A stretch of DNA of 64,000 nucleotides, from contig NZ_CP023696.1 of assembly GCF_008704425.1 (NCBI RefSeq), positions 1,660,501-1,724,500 on the forward strand. The letters are read 5' to 3'. The notes under the pieces were generated by a model. The model ran no database searches, had not been told where the DNA came from, and saw only the letters and a list, made by a program, of their open reading frames with translations. Every line of letters begins with the position of its first letter. The stretch's first letter is position 1. This document shows positions 17,938 through 27,644 of this stretch, one piece after another. The translations under genes and the position numbers were made by a program. The stretch is from Streptomyces fradiae ATCC 10745 = DSM 40063. Lineage in GTDB: Bacteria > Actinomycetota > Actinomycetes > Streptomycetales > Streptomycetaceae.

Positions 17938-18051
17938 TTGACCGCCGAAGGAACAGCCCTGCCACGGATCGCCGCCGTGGCCCCGCCGGACCGGCGGACC
18001 GCGCCCGCGCTCCGGCCGCTCTCCGCGCCCCGGCCGGGGGCGGGCCGGTGA
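17938..18051 (+). CDS. Candidate 37-residue leader gene, TTG start
   Basis: A short frame starts with TTG at 17938 behind a strong AGGGGGAG ribosome binding site and ends at TGA 18049-18051. That stop overlaps the GTG start of the following membrane protein gene (GTGA). The peptide begins MTAEGTALPRIAA and is rich in Ala, Arg and Pro. The good ribosome binding site, terminator upstream and stop/start overlap argue for real translation, either as a small protein or as a device coupling translation of the next gene. It resembles nothing I know. The alternative is that the membrane protein starts further upstream in another way and this frame is fortuitous. Confidence 0.45.
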   Translation: MTAEGTALPRIAAVAPPDRRTAPALRPLSAPRPGAGR

Positions 18052-18980
18052 GCCCGGCCGTACGGGCGTTCGCGCGCCGGGAGTGGGGGCCGCTGTTCGG
18101 TGCGGTGCGGGCGGCGCTGGCCGCGCGCGGGCCTCGGGCGGTGCCCCTGACGACGGCCGCGGTGTGTCTGACGGGGCTGTTCCAGCTCGTGCAGAACCAG
18201 CCGTGGGGGTACGGGCCGGTCCAGGCCGTCGGGTCGGTGCGGGCGGAGGACCCGCTGTGGGCGGCGCTGGCGCGCACGCCCCTGTCGCTGTTCGTCCCGG
18301 CGCTCGACCTGCCGGTGTGGGGCGCGCTCGCGCAGGTCCTCGTCGTCTTCGGGATCGCGGAGATCTGCCTGGGCCGGACCCGGACGCTCGTCGTCGCGTA
18401 CGTCGCGACGCTGGCCGGGACGACGTACGCCCGGGTCGGCATCGCCCTGGGGCCCGGCACGCCGCTGCTGGGGCTGCCCGCCTCCGACGCGCGCGTGGTG
18501 GACACCGGTCCGTCGGCGGCCGTGGTCGGGCTGGCGGTGTTCGTCTGCTGGCGGTACCGGGCGCGGCTCACCGGGTGGCTGGTGATCGCCGCCATGGTGG
18601 TGGAGGCGGTGGTCAAGCCGAACCTGGCGGGCAAGGAGCACCTGGCGGCCCTGGTGGCCGCGGTGGCGGCGTACGGGCTGGCGCGGTGGCGCCGGGGGCG
18701 TGCGCTCCCGCGCGCGGCTCAGGGCCGGGGGCCCTCCGACGGGCCGGGGGGCGACTCGTCCGGCGGCCCGGGGGGCGGCGCTTCCGGCCGGGCGGTGGGC
18801 GGCCTCCCCGGGGCGGCGCCGGGCGGGGCGGCGCCCGGCGGGGCGGCGCCGGTGCCGGGCGAGGGGTCTTCCGGAGCGGCGGACGGGCGGGGCGCGGAGC
18901 CCGGCGGGACCGTCGGCGGTACGGACGGCGGGGCGCCCGCCGGGGCGCCGGAGCCCGTGCCCGGCGAGGCCCCGTCCTGA
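18048..18980 (+). CDS. Rhomboid-like integral membrane protein
   Basis: 310 residues from GTG 18048. Hydrophobic segments lie at about 32-48, 84-106, 113-134, 155-170, 174-190 and 197-212, followed by a basic stop-transfer and a Gly/Ala/Pro-rich tail (218-310). Length and helix number resemble rhomboid-like membrane proteins, but I do not see the serine-protease GxSG/His dyad, so no protease activity is claimed. The whole tail is encoded opposite the tail of the convergent gene (overlap 18719-18980). It sits between cobT and cobS, but nothing in it suggests a cobalamin role. Confidence 0.75.
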   Translation: MSPAVRAFARREWGPLFGAVRAALAARGPRAVPLTTAAVCLTGLFQLVQNQPWGYGPVQAVGSVRAEDPLWAALARTPLSLFVPALDLPVWGALAQVLVVFGIAEICLGRTRTLVVAYVATLAGTTYARVGIALGPGTPLLGLPASDARVVDTGPSAAVVGLAVFVCWRYRARLTGWLVIAAMVVEAVVKPNLAGKEHLAALVAAVAAYGLARWRRGRALPRAAQGRGPSDGPGGDSSGGPGGGASGRAVGGLPGAAPGGAAPGGAAPVPGEGSSGAADGRGAEPGGTVGGTDGGAPAGAPEPVPGEAPS

Positions 18981-19897
18981 GGGGCGCCCGGAGCCGTCGT
19001 ACCCGGCGGAGGCCCGCCCCGGCCGGTGGCGCCGTCCGCGCCGGGCGGGGACGCACCCGTCCGCGCGCCGCCCGAACCGTCCGGGCCGCCCGCGCCGTCC
19101 GCGCCGCCCGCCTCGACCGCGCCGCCCGCGTCGTCCGCCCCGTCCGGGGGCCTGGCCGGCCGTACGGGGTCCGGGGTGCCCGCGATCAGTTCCTGGAAGC
19201 CGCGGCCGAGCCACGCCCAGCGCCGGTCGTGGCGGTCGGCGCGCCGCCGCGCGCGGGAGCGGGCGCGCGGCCTGCGCCGGTAGAAGCGCCGCGCCCAGGG
19301 CGAGTCCGGGCGGGCCAGCCGCACCGCGCCGACCACGGCGACGAGCGGCACCAGCGTCCCGATGACCGCCGTGCGGAGCTTGCCCTTCACCAGGGCGACC
19401 ACCACGAAGAGCAGGTTCACCACGACGGTGAGGAGCACGTTCAGCCGGTCGCGCCGCTCCTCCGGCGTCAGCTCGTCGACGCCCAGCGGCGCCGCGCCGC
19501 TCAGGACCAGGGCCACCAGCGCGGTGGTCAGGACGACCGCCTCCACGCTCTGGCGGCCCTGCTCGGTCCAGTACACGTCGGCGAGGTGCAGGATCAGCGC
19601 GAACTCGTCCAGCACCAGCCCCGCCCCGACCCCGAACACCACCGCGCAGACGGCGGCGGCCACCTGCCCCTGCGCGCCGATCGCGCCGAAACCCCCGATC
19701 AGGGTGAGGACGACGCCGGGCACCACGTGGTGGATGTGGACGCCGCCGGTGCTGACGTCGCGGAACGGGCCCCGCCCGGCGCGGATCAGGCGGGTGACGG
19801 TGCGGGTGACGAGGAAGGTCGCCACGAAGGAGGCCAGCGCCAGCAGCAGCGGGAGCTTGCCGGGCTCCACGATGTCCCGCATGAACCAGTGACCCAT
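18719..19897 (-). CDS. Integral membrane protein with HIHH motif, function unknown
   Basis: 392 residues from ATG 19897 (MGHWFMRDI). About six hydrophobic segments lie between residues 15 and 193, including one that carries GGVHIHHVVPG (about 51-61), a His cluster that could bind metal. A strongly basic stretch (about 200-230) and a Gly/Ala/Pro-rich tail (245-392) follow. The last 86 residues are encoded antiparallel to the tail of the neighbouring membrane protein. I recognise it only as a conserved hypothetical actinobacterial membrane protein. An ATG-proximal start is chosen; the in-frame extension upstream is antisense to cobS. Confidence 0.75.
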   Translation of the reverse strand: MGHWFMRDIVEPGKLPLLLALASFVATFLVTRTVTRLIRAGRGPFRDVSTGGVHIHHVVPGVVLTLIGGFGAIGAQGQVAAAVCAVVFGVGAGLVLDEFALILHLADVYWTEQGRQSVEAVVLTTALVALVLSGAAPLGVDELTPEERRDRLNVLLTVVVNLLFVVVALVKGKLRTAVIGTLVPLVAVVGAVRLARPDSPWARRFYRRRPRARSRARRRADRHDRRWAWLGRGFQELIAGTPDPVRPARPPDGADDAGGAVEAGGADGAGGPDGSGGARTGASPPGADGATGRGGPPPGTTAPGAPQDGASPGTGSGAPAGAPPSVPPTVPPGSAPRPSAAPEDPSPGTGAAPPGAAPPGAAPGRPPTARPEAPPPGPPDESPPGPSEGPRP

Positions 19898-19975
19898 GCC
19901 ACCCCGTCCGCGATGAGGCGTTTTGCGGCAATCTACCGGGCCGGGCGGTGCCCGGCAGCGGCTAGTGTGCGCGCG

Positions 19976-20779
19976 GTGACCACCACCGACCCGCTCCCCC
20001 GCTTCCACGGACCGCGCTTCGCCTTCGGCACGCTCACCGTCCTGCCCGCGCGGGTCGCCCGCTGGGACCGGGACGCCGCCCGGGGCGGGATGCTCTGCGC
20101 GCCGTTCGCCGGGCTCGTCGTGGGCGGCTGCGCCGCGGCGGCCGGCGTCCTGCTCCTGCTGCTCGGCGCGGGCCCGCTGCTCGCCGCCGTCGCCTCGGCG
20201 GCCGTACCGGCCGTGCTGACCCGCGGCCTCCACCTCGACGGCCTGGCCGACACGGCCGACGGGCTGGGCAGCGCCCGGCCGGCCGAGGAGGCGCTGCGGA
20301 TCATGAAGCGGTCGGACATCGGGCCGTTCGGCGTGGTCACCCTGGTCTTCGTCCTGCTGGCCCAGGTGGCGGCGCTGTACGAGCTGTACGGGCAGGGGTG
20401 GGCGCGCGGCGCGGTCGCGGCCGTGGTGGCGGGCACCGTCGCGCGGCTGGCGCTCACCCTCGCCTGCCGCACCGGTGTCCCGGCGGCCCGCCCCGAGGGG
20501 CTGGGCGCGGTGGTGGCGGGCACCGTGCCGGCGCGGGCCGCGCTGGCGGCCGGGGTGCTGGTGGCGGCGGGGTGCGCGGGCGCCGGGGCGCTGGCGGGGG
20601 CGCCCGCGACCGCGTACGGCGCCGGGGCGCATCTGGGGGGCGCGCTGGTGGCGCTCGCCGCGGCCGAGGCGCTGCTGCGCCGGTGCGTGCGCAGGTTCGG
20701 CGGGGTGACCGGGGACGTCTTCGGCGCGGTCGCGGAGACGGCGGCGACCGCCGCCCTGGTGGTCCTGGCCCTGGGCTGA
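19976..20779 (+). CDS. cobS: Adenosylcobinamide-GDP ribazoletransferase CobS
   Basis: 267 residues, polytopic membrane enzyme. It joins adenosylcobinamide-GDP (made by CobU) to alpha-ribazole (from the CobT product), closing the nucleotide loop of adenosylcobalamin. The signature RGLHLDGLADTADGLGS with its metal-binding aspartates and the KRSDIGPFGV segment are intact. GTG at 19976 is divergent from the HIHH membrane protein gene with 78 bp between. It is separated from cobU and cobT by the two membrane protein genes. Confidence 0.95.
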   Translation: MTTTDPLPRFHGPRFAFGTLTVLPARVARWDRDAARGGMLCAPFAGLVVGGCAAAAGVLLLLLGAGPLLAAVASAAVPAVLTRGLHLDGLADTADGLGSARPAEEALRIMKRSDIGPFGVVTLVFVLLAQVAALYELYGQGWARGAVAAVVAGTVARLALTLACRTGVPAARPEGLGAVVAGTVPARAALAAGVLVAAGCAGAGALAGAPATAYGAGAHLGGALVALAAAEALLRRCVRRFGGVTGDVFGAVAETAATAALVVLALG

Positions 20780-21239
20780 CGGCCGGCCGGGCGGCCGTCG
20801 GCACGGCCGCCGACGGCTGTGCGTACGGCTCCCGGCGGCACCACGCCCGCCGCGCGGCCGCCACCGCCCGGCCGGGCTTCCGGCGGCAACCGCGGGGCGT
20901 TCCGGGACCGTGCCGGAGAACGCAGGCGCCTCGTCCGGGAGGAGCACGCCCCGGTGCGCGCGGTGCGGCGGGCGAACGCGGCGGCCCGGCGCGGGACGCG
21001 GCACGGGCCCGGCCCTGCGGGCGGCTCCCCGGGAGGTGGGCCCGGACCGGCCCCGGCGGGCCCGGACCCGCCCGCGCGGCCGGCCCCCGGACGGGTGAAC
21101 GCCCGCCCCCGTGAGCGGAGCGTCTACGCGCGCGTAGGCTCGTCCCGCCACGCGGGAGGGGCGGACATACCATGCGGCGGGCACGGTCGGCCCACCCCTC
21201 GACCGCCAGACGACTCAACGGAAGCGAGAATTCACCACC
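20780..21239. other. 460-bp intergenic region upstream of pepA
   Basis: It begins with a hairpin at 20794-20817. The rest is GC-rich with no convincing gene. The last 100 bp should contain the pepA promoter; GGAAGCGAG before the GTG serves as ribosome binding site. Confidence 0.5.
20794..20817. terminator. Hairpin after cobS
   Basis: A 9-bp stem, GCCGTCGGC (20794-20802) with GCCGACGGC (20809-20817), and a 6-nt loop, 15 bp after the cobS stop. Confidence 0.65.
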
Positions 21240-22760
21240 GTGACTGCTCTCACTCTCAGCACCACCGGTGCCGCGACGCTGCGCGCCGACGCCCTCGTGG
21301 TCGGTGTCGCCAAGGCCGCGGACGGCGGCAAGGGCCTCGTCCTCGCCCCGGGCGCCGAGGCCGTGGACTCGGCGTTCGACGGGAAGCTCGCCGCCGTCCT
21401 GGAGACCCTCGGCGCGGCCGGCGCCGAGGGCGAGGTGACCAAGGTGCCCTCCCCGAGCGGCCTGAAGGCCCCGCTCGTGCTCGCCGTCGGCCTCGGCCAG
21501 GCGCCGGAGAAGGACGAGGCGTACGGCGCCGAGGCGCTGCGCCGCGCCGCCGGCTCGGCCGCCCGCGCCCTGTCCGGCGTCAAGAAGGCCGGCTTCGCGC
21601 TGCCCGTGGAGGCGGCGGAGGACGTCGCCGCGGTCGCGGAGGGCGCGCTGCTCGGCGCGTACGCCTTCACCGCGTACCAGGAGCGCGGCAAGGACGCCAA
21701 GGGCCCCCTCGGCGAGGTCGCCGTGCTCGGCGCCAAGCCGCGCGACAAGGCCGCCAAGGCCGCCGCGGAGCGCGCGCTCGCGCTGGCGGAGGAGGTCAAC
21801 CGCGCCCGCGACCTGATCAACACCCCGCCCAACGACCTGACCCCCGAGGCGTTCGCCGCCGTCGCCACCGCGGCGGGCAAGGAGAACGGCCTCAAGGTCC
21901 AGGTCCTGGACGAGAAGGCGCTCGCCAAGGGCGGCTACGGCGGCATCCTCGGCGTCGGCGCCGGCTCCGCCAACCCGCCCCGCCTGGTGAAGCTGGCCTA
22001 CACCCACCCGGACGCGGAGAAGACCCTCGCCCTGGTCGGCAAGGGCATCACCTACGACTCGGGCGGCATCTCCCTGAAGCCGGCCGGCCACAACGAGACC
22101 ATGAAGTGCGACATGAGCGGCGCCGCCGCCGTGTTCGCCGCGGTCGTGGCCGTGGCCCGGCTGGGCCTGCCGGTCAACGTCACCGGCTGGCTGGCCCTCG
22201 CTGAGAACATGCCGTCCGGCACGGCCACCCGCCCCGGTGACGTGCTGCGCATGTACAGCGGCAAGACCGTCGAGGTGCTCAACACCGACGCCGAGGGCCG
22301 CCTGGTCCTGGCCGACGCGCTGACCCGCGCCTCGGAGGAGGCCCCGGACGCGATCGTGGACGTGGCGACCCTGACCGGCGCCATGGTCCTCGCGCTCGGC
22401 AACCGCACGTTCGGCGTCATGGCGAACGACGACGCGTTCCGCACCGCGGTCCACGAGACCGCCGAGGAGGTCGGCGAGCAGTCCTGGCCGATGCCGCTCC
22501 CGGCGGACCTGCGCAAGGGCATGGACTCCCCCACCGCCGACATCGCCAACATGGGCGAGCGCATGGGCGGCGGCCTGGTGGCCGGCCTGTTCCTGAAGGA
22601 GTTCGTCGGCGAGGGCATCACCTGGGCGCACCTGGACATCGCCGGCCCGGCCTTCAACGAGTCCGGCCCGTACGGCTACACCCCGAAGGGCGGTACCGGT
22701 TCGGCGGTCCGCACCCTGGTGCGGCTGGCGGAGCGCACCGCCGAGGGCGACCTGGGCTGA
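21240..22760 (+). CDS. pepA: Leucyl aminopeptidase (M17 family)
   Basis: A 506-residue cytosolic dizinc aminopeptidase that releases N-terminal residues from peptides. The metal and catalytic segments of the family are present: GKGITYDSGGISLKP, MKCDMSGAAAV and the signature NTDAEGRLVLADAL. The N-terminal domain (about 1-170) is the usual variable one. GTG at 21240 follows a GGAAGCGAG ribosome binding site. It is monocistronic, ending in a strong hairpin. Confidence 0.97.
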   Translation: MTALTLSTTGAATLRADALVVGVAKAADGGKGLVLAPGAEAVDSAFDGKLAAVLETLGAAGAEGEVTKVPSPSGLKAPLVLAVGLGQAPEKDEAYGAEALRRAAGSAARALSGVKKAGFALPVEAAEDVAAVAEGALLGAYAFTAYQERGKDAKGPLGEVAVLGAKPRDKAAKAAAERALALAEEVNRARDLINTPPNDLTPEAFAAVATAAGKENGLKVQVLDEKALAKGGYGGILGVGAGSANPPRLVKLAYTHPDAEKTLALVGKGITYDSGGISLKPAGHNETMKCDMSGAAAVFAAVVAVARLGLPVNVTGWLALAENMPSGTATRPGDVLRMYSGKTVEVLNTDAEGRLVLADALTRASEEAPDAIVDVATLTGAMVLALGNRTFGVMANDDAFRTAVHETAEEVGEQSWPMPLPADLRKGMDSPTADIANMGERMGGGLVAGLFLKEFVGEGITWAHLDIAGPAFNESGPYGYTPKGGTGSAVRTLVRLAERTAEGDLG

Positions 22761-23079
22761 CGCCCGGACGGTCCCGGGGAGGGCTGCCGGGCCTCAGGGG
22801 AGGGCCGGCAGCGATGGGACCACACGGCGAGGCCGCCGGGAGCACATCCCGGCGCGGCCCCGGAAGAGCGGCCCCGGACGTCACCCGTCCGGGGCCGCCC
22901 GCGTGCCGGCGGCACGTCTCAGGGACCGGCCCCGCGTCCCGCACCGCCGCGACAAGTGCGAAGATGGGTGACCGGCAGGACAGGGCCCCCACCACAGGGC
23001 CGAAGAGACAGCGGCCGAACACCAGCCGCCGCCAGTCATCGAGGACCGGCGACCGGCGCATATGCATGGAGGACGTGAC
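22761..23079. other. 319-bp pepA-lpd intergenic region
   Basis: It contains the pepA terminator (22868-22898) and then about 180 bp that should hold the lpd promoter. I cannot identify convincing -35 and -10 elements. GGAGG just before the GTG at 23080 is a strong ribosome binding site. Confidence 0.5.
22868..22898. terminator. Terminator after pepA
   Basis: A perfect 13-bp stem (22868-22880 with 22886-22898) with a 5-nt loop. Confidence 0.85.
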
Positions 23080-24468
23080 GTGGCGAACGACGCCAGCACC
23101 GTTTTCGACCTAGTGATCCTCGGCGGTGGCAGTGGCGGTTACGCCGCGGCTCTGCGAGGTGCGCAGCTTGGCCTGGACGTCGCACTCATCGAGAAGAACA
23201 AGCTCGGCGGCACCTGCCTGCACAACGGCTGCATCCCCACCAAGGCCCTGCTCCACGCCGGGGAGATCGCGGACCAGGCCCGCGAGGCGGAACAGTTCGG
23301 TGTCAGGACCTCCTTCGAGGGCATCGACATCAAGGGCGTCCACAAGTACAAGGACGACGTGATCGCCGGCCTGTACAAGGGCCTGCAGGGCCTGGTCGCC
23401 TCCCGCAAGGTGACGTACATCGAGGGCGAGGGCCGGCTGTCCTCCCCGACCTCCGTGGACGTGAACGGCCAGCGTGTCGAGGGCCGCCACGTGCTGCTCG
23501 CCACGGGTTCCGTGCCGAAGTCGCTGCCCGGCCTGGAGATCGACGGCAACCGGATCCTGTCCTCGGACCACGCGCTGACCCTGGACCGCGTCCCGGAGTC
23601 CGCGATCATCCTCGGCGGCGGCGTCATCGGCGTCGAGTTCGCCTCCGCGTGGAAGTCCTTCGGGACCGACGTCACGATCGTCGAGGGCCTCAAGCACCTG
23701 GTCCCGGTCGAGGACGAGAACAGCTCGAAGCTGCTGGAGCGCGCCTTCCGCAAGCGCGGCATCAAGTTCAGCCTCGGCACGTTCTTCCAGAGCGCCGAGT
23801 ACACCGAGAACGGCGTCAAGGTCACCCTGGCGGACGGCAAGACGTTCGAGGCCGAGGTGCTGCTGGTCGCGATCGGCCGCGGCCCGGTCTCCCAGGGTCT
23901 GGGCTACGAGGAGCAGGGCGTCGCCATGGACCGCGGCTACGTCCTGGTCGACGAGTACATGCGCACCAACGTGCCGACGATCTCGGCCGTGGGCGACCTC
24001 GTCCCCACCCTCCAGCTCGCGCACGTCGGCTTCGCCGAGGGCATCCTGGTCGCGGAGCGCCTGGCCGGCCTGAAGCCCGTGCCGATCGACTACGACGGCG
24101 TGCCGCGGGTGACGTACTGCCACCCCGAGGTCGCCTCCGTGGGCATCACCGAGGCGAAGGCCAAGGAGGTCTACGGCGCGGACAAGGTCGTCGCGCTGAA
24201 GTACAACCTCGCGGGCAACGGCAAGAGCAAGATCCTGAAGACCGCGGGCGAGATCAAGCTCGTCCAGGTCAAGGACGGTGCCGTGGTCGGTGTCCACATG
24301 GTCGGTGACCGCATGGGCGAGCAGGTCGGCGAGGCCCAGCTCATCTACAACTGGGAGGCCCTGCCCGCCGAGGTGGCGCAGCTCATCCACGCCCACCCGA
24401 CGCAGAACGAGGCGCTCGGCGAGGCCCACCTGGCGCTCGCGGGCAAGCCCCTCCACTCCCACGACTGA
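23080..24468 (+). CDS. lpd: Dihydrolipoyl dehydrogenase (E3)
   Basis: A 462-residue flavoprotein that reoxidises lipoyl groups of 2-oxoacid dehydrogenase complexes with NAD. FAD-binding [10 protein letters not shown] (about 15-24), redox disulfide [15 protein letters not shown] (C46/C51), a second Rossmann motif [11 protein letters not shown], and the C-terminal [14 protein letters not shown] base are all present. GTG at 23080 is chosen because GGAGG precedes it; the upstream in-frame ATG at 23062 has no ribosome binding site and gives a non-family extension. sucB follows after 58 bp with no terminator, so the two are very probably one operon. Confidence 0.97.
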   Translation: MANDASTVFDLVILGGGSGGYAAALRGAQLGLDVALIEKNKLGGTCLHNGCIPTKALLHAGEIADQAREAEQFGVRTSFEGIDIKGVHKYKDDVIAGLYKGLQGLVASRKVTYIEGEGRLSSPTSVDVNGQRVEGRHVLLATGSVPKSLPGLEIDGNRILSSDHALTLDRVPESAIILGGGVIGVEFASAWKSFGTDVTIVEGLKHLVPVEDENSSKLLERAFRKRGIKFSLGTFFQSAEYTENGVKVTLADGKTFEAEVLLVAIGRGPVSQGLGYEEQGVAMDRGYVLVDEYMRTNVPTISAVGDLVPTLQLAHVGFAEGILVAERLAGLKPVPIDYDGVPRVTYCHPEVASVGITEAKAKEVYGADKVVALKYNLAGNGKSKILKTAGEIKLVQVKDGAVVGVHMVGDRMGEQVGEAQLIYNWEALPAEVAQLIHAHPTQNEALGEAHLALAGKPLHSHD

Positions 24469-24526
24469 CGCCAGTCACCGGGCGCGACCACTTACCGCAC
24501 ACGTTTCGTTAGGAGCAAGTGAAACC

Positions 24527-26407
24527 ATGCCGGTTTCCGTAACCCTGCCGGCGCTCGGCGAGAGCGTCACCGAGGGCACCGTCACCCGCTGGCTGAAGGC
24601 CGAGGGCGAGCGGGTCGAGGCCGACGAGCCGCTGCTCGAGGTCTCCACCGACAAGGTCGACACCGAGATCCCCGCACCCGCCTCCGGCGTGCTGACCTCC
24701 ATCAAGGTCGCCGAGGACGAGACCGTCGAGGTCGGCGCCGAGCTGGCCGTCATCGACGACGGCTCGGGCGCCTCCGCCGAGGCCCCGGCCGCCGAGGAGG
24801 CCCCGGCCCAGGCCGCCGCCCCCGCGCCGGCCGCCGAGCAGGCCCCGGCCGCCGCCCCGGCCCCGGCGCAGGAGGCCCCGCAGGCCGCCCCGTCGACCGA
24901 GGCCGCCGCCCCCGCCCCCGCCCCGACCGCCGAGGCCGCCTCCGGCGGCGCTTCGGCCGAGGGCACCGACGTCGTCCTGCCCGCGCTGGGCGAGTCGGTC
25001 ACCGAGGGCACCGTCACCCGCTGGCTGAAGCAGGTCGGCGACTCCGTCGAGGCCGACGAGCCGCTGCTCGAGGTCTCCACGGACAAGGTCGACACCGAGA
25101 TCCCCGCCCCCACCTCCGGCACCCTGCTGGAGATCACCGTGGGTGAGGACGAGACCGCCGAGGTCGGCGCCAAGCTGGGTGTCATCGGTGCCGCCGGTGC
25201 CGCTCCGGCCGCCGCCCCCGCCCCGGCCGCCCCGGCGCCCGCCGAGGCCCCGGCTCCGGCGCCCGCCCCGGCCCCGGCCCCGGCCGCCCCGGCCGAGGCT
25301 CCGGCGCCCGCTCCGGCCCCGGCCGCCCCCGCGCAGCCGGCCCCCGCGGCCCAGCCCGCACAGCCCGCCCCGGCCCCGGCCGCCCCGGCCCCGGCCCCGG
25401 CCGCTGCGGCTCCGGCCGCCCCGGCTCCGGCCGCCTCGGCGCAGGCCGCCGCTCCCGCCGCCGCCCAGGCGACGGACGAGGGCGCCTACGTGACCCCGCT
25501 GGTGCGCAAGCTCGCCTCCGAGCACGCGGTCGACCTGGCGTCCGTCAAGGGCACCGGCGTCGGCGGGCGCATCCGCAAGCAGGACGTCCTGGCCGCCGCC
25601 GAGGCCGCCAAGGCCCCCGCCCCGGCCGCTCCGGCCGCCGCCGCGGCCCCGGCCGCCAAGGCCCCGGCGCAGGAGGCGTCCCCGCTGCGCGGCCAGACGG
25701 TCAAGATGACCCGCATGCGCAAGGTCATCGGCGACAACATGATGAAGGCGCTGCACGGCCAGGCGCAGCTCTCCTCCGTCGTCGAGGTCGACATCACCAA
25801 GCTGATGCGCCTGCGCGGCCGTGCGAAGGACGCCTTCGCCGCCCGCGAGGGCGTCAAGCTCTCCCCGATGCCGTTCTTCGTCAAGGCGGCGGCCCAGGCG
25901 CTGAAGGCCCACCCGGTCATCAACGCCCGGATCAACGAGGACGAGGGCACCATCACGTACTTCGACTCGGAGAACATCGGCATCGCCGTGGACTCCGAGA
26001 AGGGTCTGATGACGCCGGTCATCAAGGGCGCGGGCGACCTGAACATCGCCGGCATCGCCAAGGCCACGGCCGACCTGGCCGCCAAGGTCCGGGCCAGCAA
26101 GATCACCCCGGACGAGCTGGCGGGCGCGACCTTCACCATCAGCAACACCGGTTCGCGCGGCGCGCTGTTCGACACGATCATCGTCCCGCCGAACCAGGTC
26201 GCCATCCTGGGCATCGGCGCCACGGTGAAGCGCCCGGTCGTCGTCGACCACCCGGAGCTCGGCGAGACCATCGCCGTGCGCCACATGACGTACCTGACCC
26301 TGTCGTACGACCACCGCCTGGTCGACGGCGCGGACGCCGCCCGCTACCTGACCGCCGTCAAGGCGATCCTGGAGGCCGGCGAGTTCGAGGTCGACCTCGG
26401 CCTGTAG
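24527..26407 (+). CDS. sucB: Dihydrolipoamide acyltransferase E2 (SucB-type, two lipoyl domains)
   Basis: 626 residues. Two lipoyl domains (lipoylated lysines K43 and K187, each in a [12 protein letters not shown] context) are joined by Ala/Pro/Glu-rich flexible linkers. A peripheral-subunit-binding domain follows near residues 325-360 ([15 protein letters not shown]), then the acyltransferase catalytic domain ending in [16 protein letters not shown] with the catalytic His. In Actinobacteria this E2 is shared by pyruvate and 2-oxoglutarate dehydrogenase activities in some species, so SucB versus AceF naming is uncertain. ATG at 24527 has AGGAGC upstream. A hairpin follows at 26436-26475. Confidence 0.95.
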   Translation: MPVSVTLPALGESVTEGTVTRWLKAEGERVEADEPLLEVSTDKVDTEIPAPASGVLTSIKVAEDETVEVGAELAVIDDGSGASAEAPAAEEAPAQAAAPAPAAEQAPAAAPAPAQEAPQAAPSTEAAAPAPAPTAEAASGGASAEGTDVVLPALGESVTEGTVTRWLKQVGDSVEADEPLLEVSTDKVDTEIPAPTSGTLLEITVGEDETAEVGAKLGVIGAAGAAPAAAPAPAAPAPAEAPAPAPAPAPAPAAPAEAPAPAPAPAAPAQPAPAAQPAQPAPAPAAPAPAPAAAAPAAPAPAASAQAAAPAAAQATDEGAYVTPLVRKLASEHAVDLASVKGTGVGGRIRKQDVLAAAEAAKAPAPAAPAAAAAPAAKAPAQEASPLRGQTVKMTRMRKVIGDNMMKALHGQAQLSSVVEVDITKLMRLRGRAKDAFAAREGVKLSPMPFFVKAAAQALKAHPVINARINEDEGTITYFDSENIGIAVDSEKGLMTPVIKGAGDLNIAGIAKATADLAAKVRASKITPDELAGATFTISNTGSRGALFDTIIVPPNQVAILGIGATVKRPVVVDHPELGETIAVRHMTYLTLSYDHRLVDGADAARYLTAVKAILEAGEFEVDLGL

Positions 26408-26435
26408 GCCCCACCGGCAGGCCGTACGTCCAACG

Positions 26436-26475
26436 CGGCGCCCCCGCCCGGCAGTTGCCCGGCGCGGGGGCGCCG
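26436..26475. terminator. Terminator after sucB
   Basis: A 12-bp perfect outer stem, CGGCGCCCCCGC pairing with GCGGGGGCGCCG, extended by a bulged inner stem. Confidence 0.8.
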
Positions 26476-26574
26476 TCGTCGTGCCGGGCGGCCCGCGCCC
26501 GGCGGGTGCGCGGGACCGGGCGGAATAATGGCGGCACGGCGTCGACCGCCTCGGCAGCGAAGGAGCCCCCTCCC

Positions 26575-27204
26575 ATGACCACCCCGTCCCCCGTCGTGCA
26601 CTCGCTGCGGGAACAGATCCGCGAGCACATCGTGGAGGGCATCGTCAGCGGCCGCTGGAAGCCGGGAGAGCGGATCGTGGAGCGCCGGATCGCCACGGAG
26701 CTGCAGGTCAGCCAGACGCCGGTACGGGAGGCGCTGCGGGAGCTGGAGAGCCTGCGGCTGATCGAGTCGGCGCCGAACAAGGGCGTCCGGGTGCGCAACC
26801 TGACGGCGGCGGACCTGGAGGAGTCGTACCCGGTGCGGGCGGGCCTGGAGCAGATCGCCGCCGAGCTGGCGGCCGAGCGGCTGGCGGAGGACTGCTCGGC
26901 GCTGGAGCCGCACGTGGCGGCGCTGTACGAGGCGGACGCGCACGGCGACGGCACCGGGCAGGTGCGGCACACGGTGGCCTTCCACCGGGAGCTGGTGCGG
27001 GCCGCGCACAACGCGGTGCTGCTGCACACGTGGGAGGGGCTGGGCATCGAGGTGTTCACCGCCCTGTCGATCCGCTGGCTCGGCACGGTGCAGAAGGAGT
27101 ACGCGCAGGAGCACCAGGACCTGGTGGAGGCGTTCCGGCGGCGCGACCCGGAGATCGGCGCGCTCGTCAAGGCGCACGTCCTCGGCTGCGCGCCCCGCGC
27201 GTAA
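26575..27204 (+). CDS. GntR-family regulator (FCD/FadR subgroup)
   Basis: 209 residues. A winged helix-turn-helix spans about 8-72 (GRWKPGERIVERRIATELQVSQTPVREAL), followed by an all-helical FCD ligand-binding domain (about 80-200). Members of this subgroup commonly sense organic acids. The gene lies between sucB and aceE, and palindromic operator-like sites lie between it and aceE, so regulation of pyruvate dehydrogenase is a reasonable inference by analogy with PdhR. No ligand can be predicted from the sequence. ATG at 26575 has GAAGGAG upstream. Confidence 0.9.
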   Translation: MTTPSPVVHSLREQIREHIVEGIVSGRWKPGERIVERRIATELQVSQTPVREALRELESLRLIESAPNKGVRVRNLTAADLEESYPVRAGLEQIAAELAAERLAEDCSALEPHVAALYEADAHGDGTGQVRHTVAFHRELVRAAHNAVLLHTWEGLGIEVFTALSIRWLGTVQKEYAQEHQDLVEAFRRRDPEIGALVKAHVLGCAPRA

Positions 27205-27381
27205 CCCGACGCGACCGGCCGGGCCCGGCGTCGCGGCCCCCGCGCCCACCCCGGACCGGACAGGCGGCCCCCGTACGCGCCCCCGACCGGACAGACGGTC
27301 CCTGGACGCGCCCCGGACCGGACAGACGGCTCTGGCGGGCCCCGGCGCCGTGCGATGGACGGCGCCCGAGCGAGGCCCGGA

Positions 27382-27443
27382 CCAGACGGACGGGACCCGT
27401 CGGCGACCGCGGCCAGACGGACGGGACTCGTCGGCGACCCCGG
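27382..27443. repeat. 31-bp tandem repeat
   Basis: Two near-identical 31-bp units (27382-27412 and 27413-27443) starting CCAGACGGACGGGAC, with a third partial copy after them. They lie downstream of the GntR gene. Confidence 0.75.
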
Positions 27444-27644
27444 CCAGACGGACGGCCCCGCACGTGGCCCCGGCCCGGACGGACGGCCCCCGCGCGTGGC
27501 CCCACCGGCCGGACGGGCCCCGCGCACCGCCCGGCTGGGGCGGACCTCGGCGCCCCGCCGCACCGGCGCCCCCGCCCGGCAGCGCGGGTGGACGGCCCCC
27601 TCGGACGCCGCCCCGGCGCAGCGGCACACCCCGCTCATCCTAGG

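Noticed and set aside
16416..18047. Upstream extension of the rhomboid-like gene through cobT
   Set aside because: The frame is open by composition only; GTG 18048 directly follows a translated overlap and gives the hydrophobic protein.
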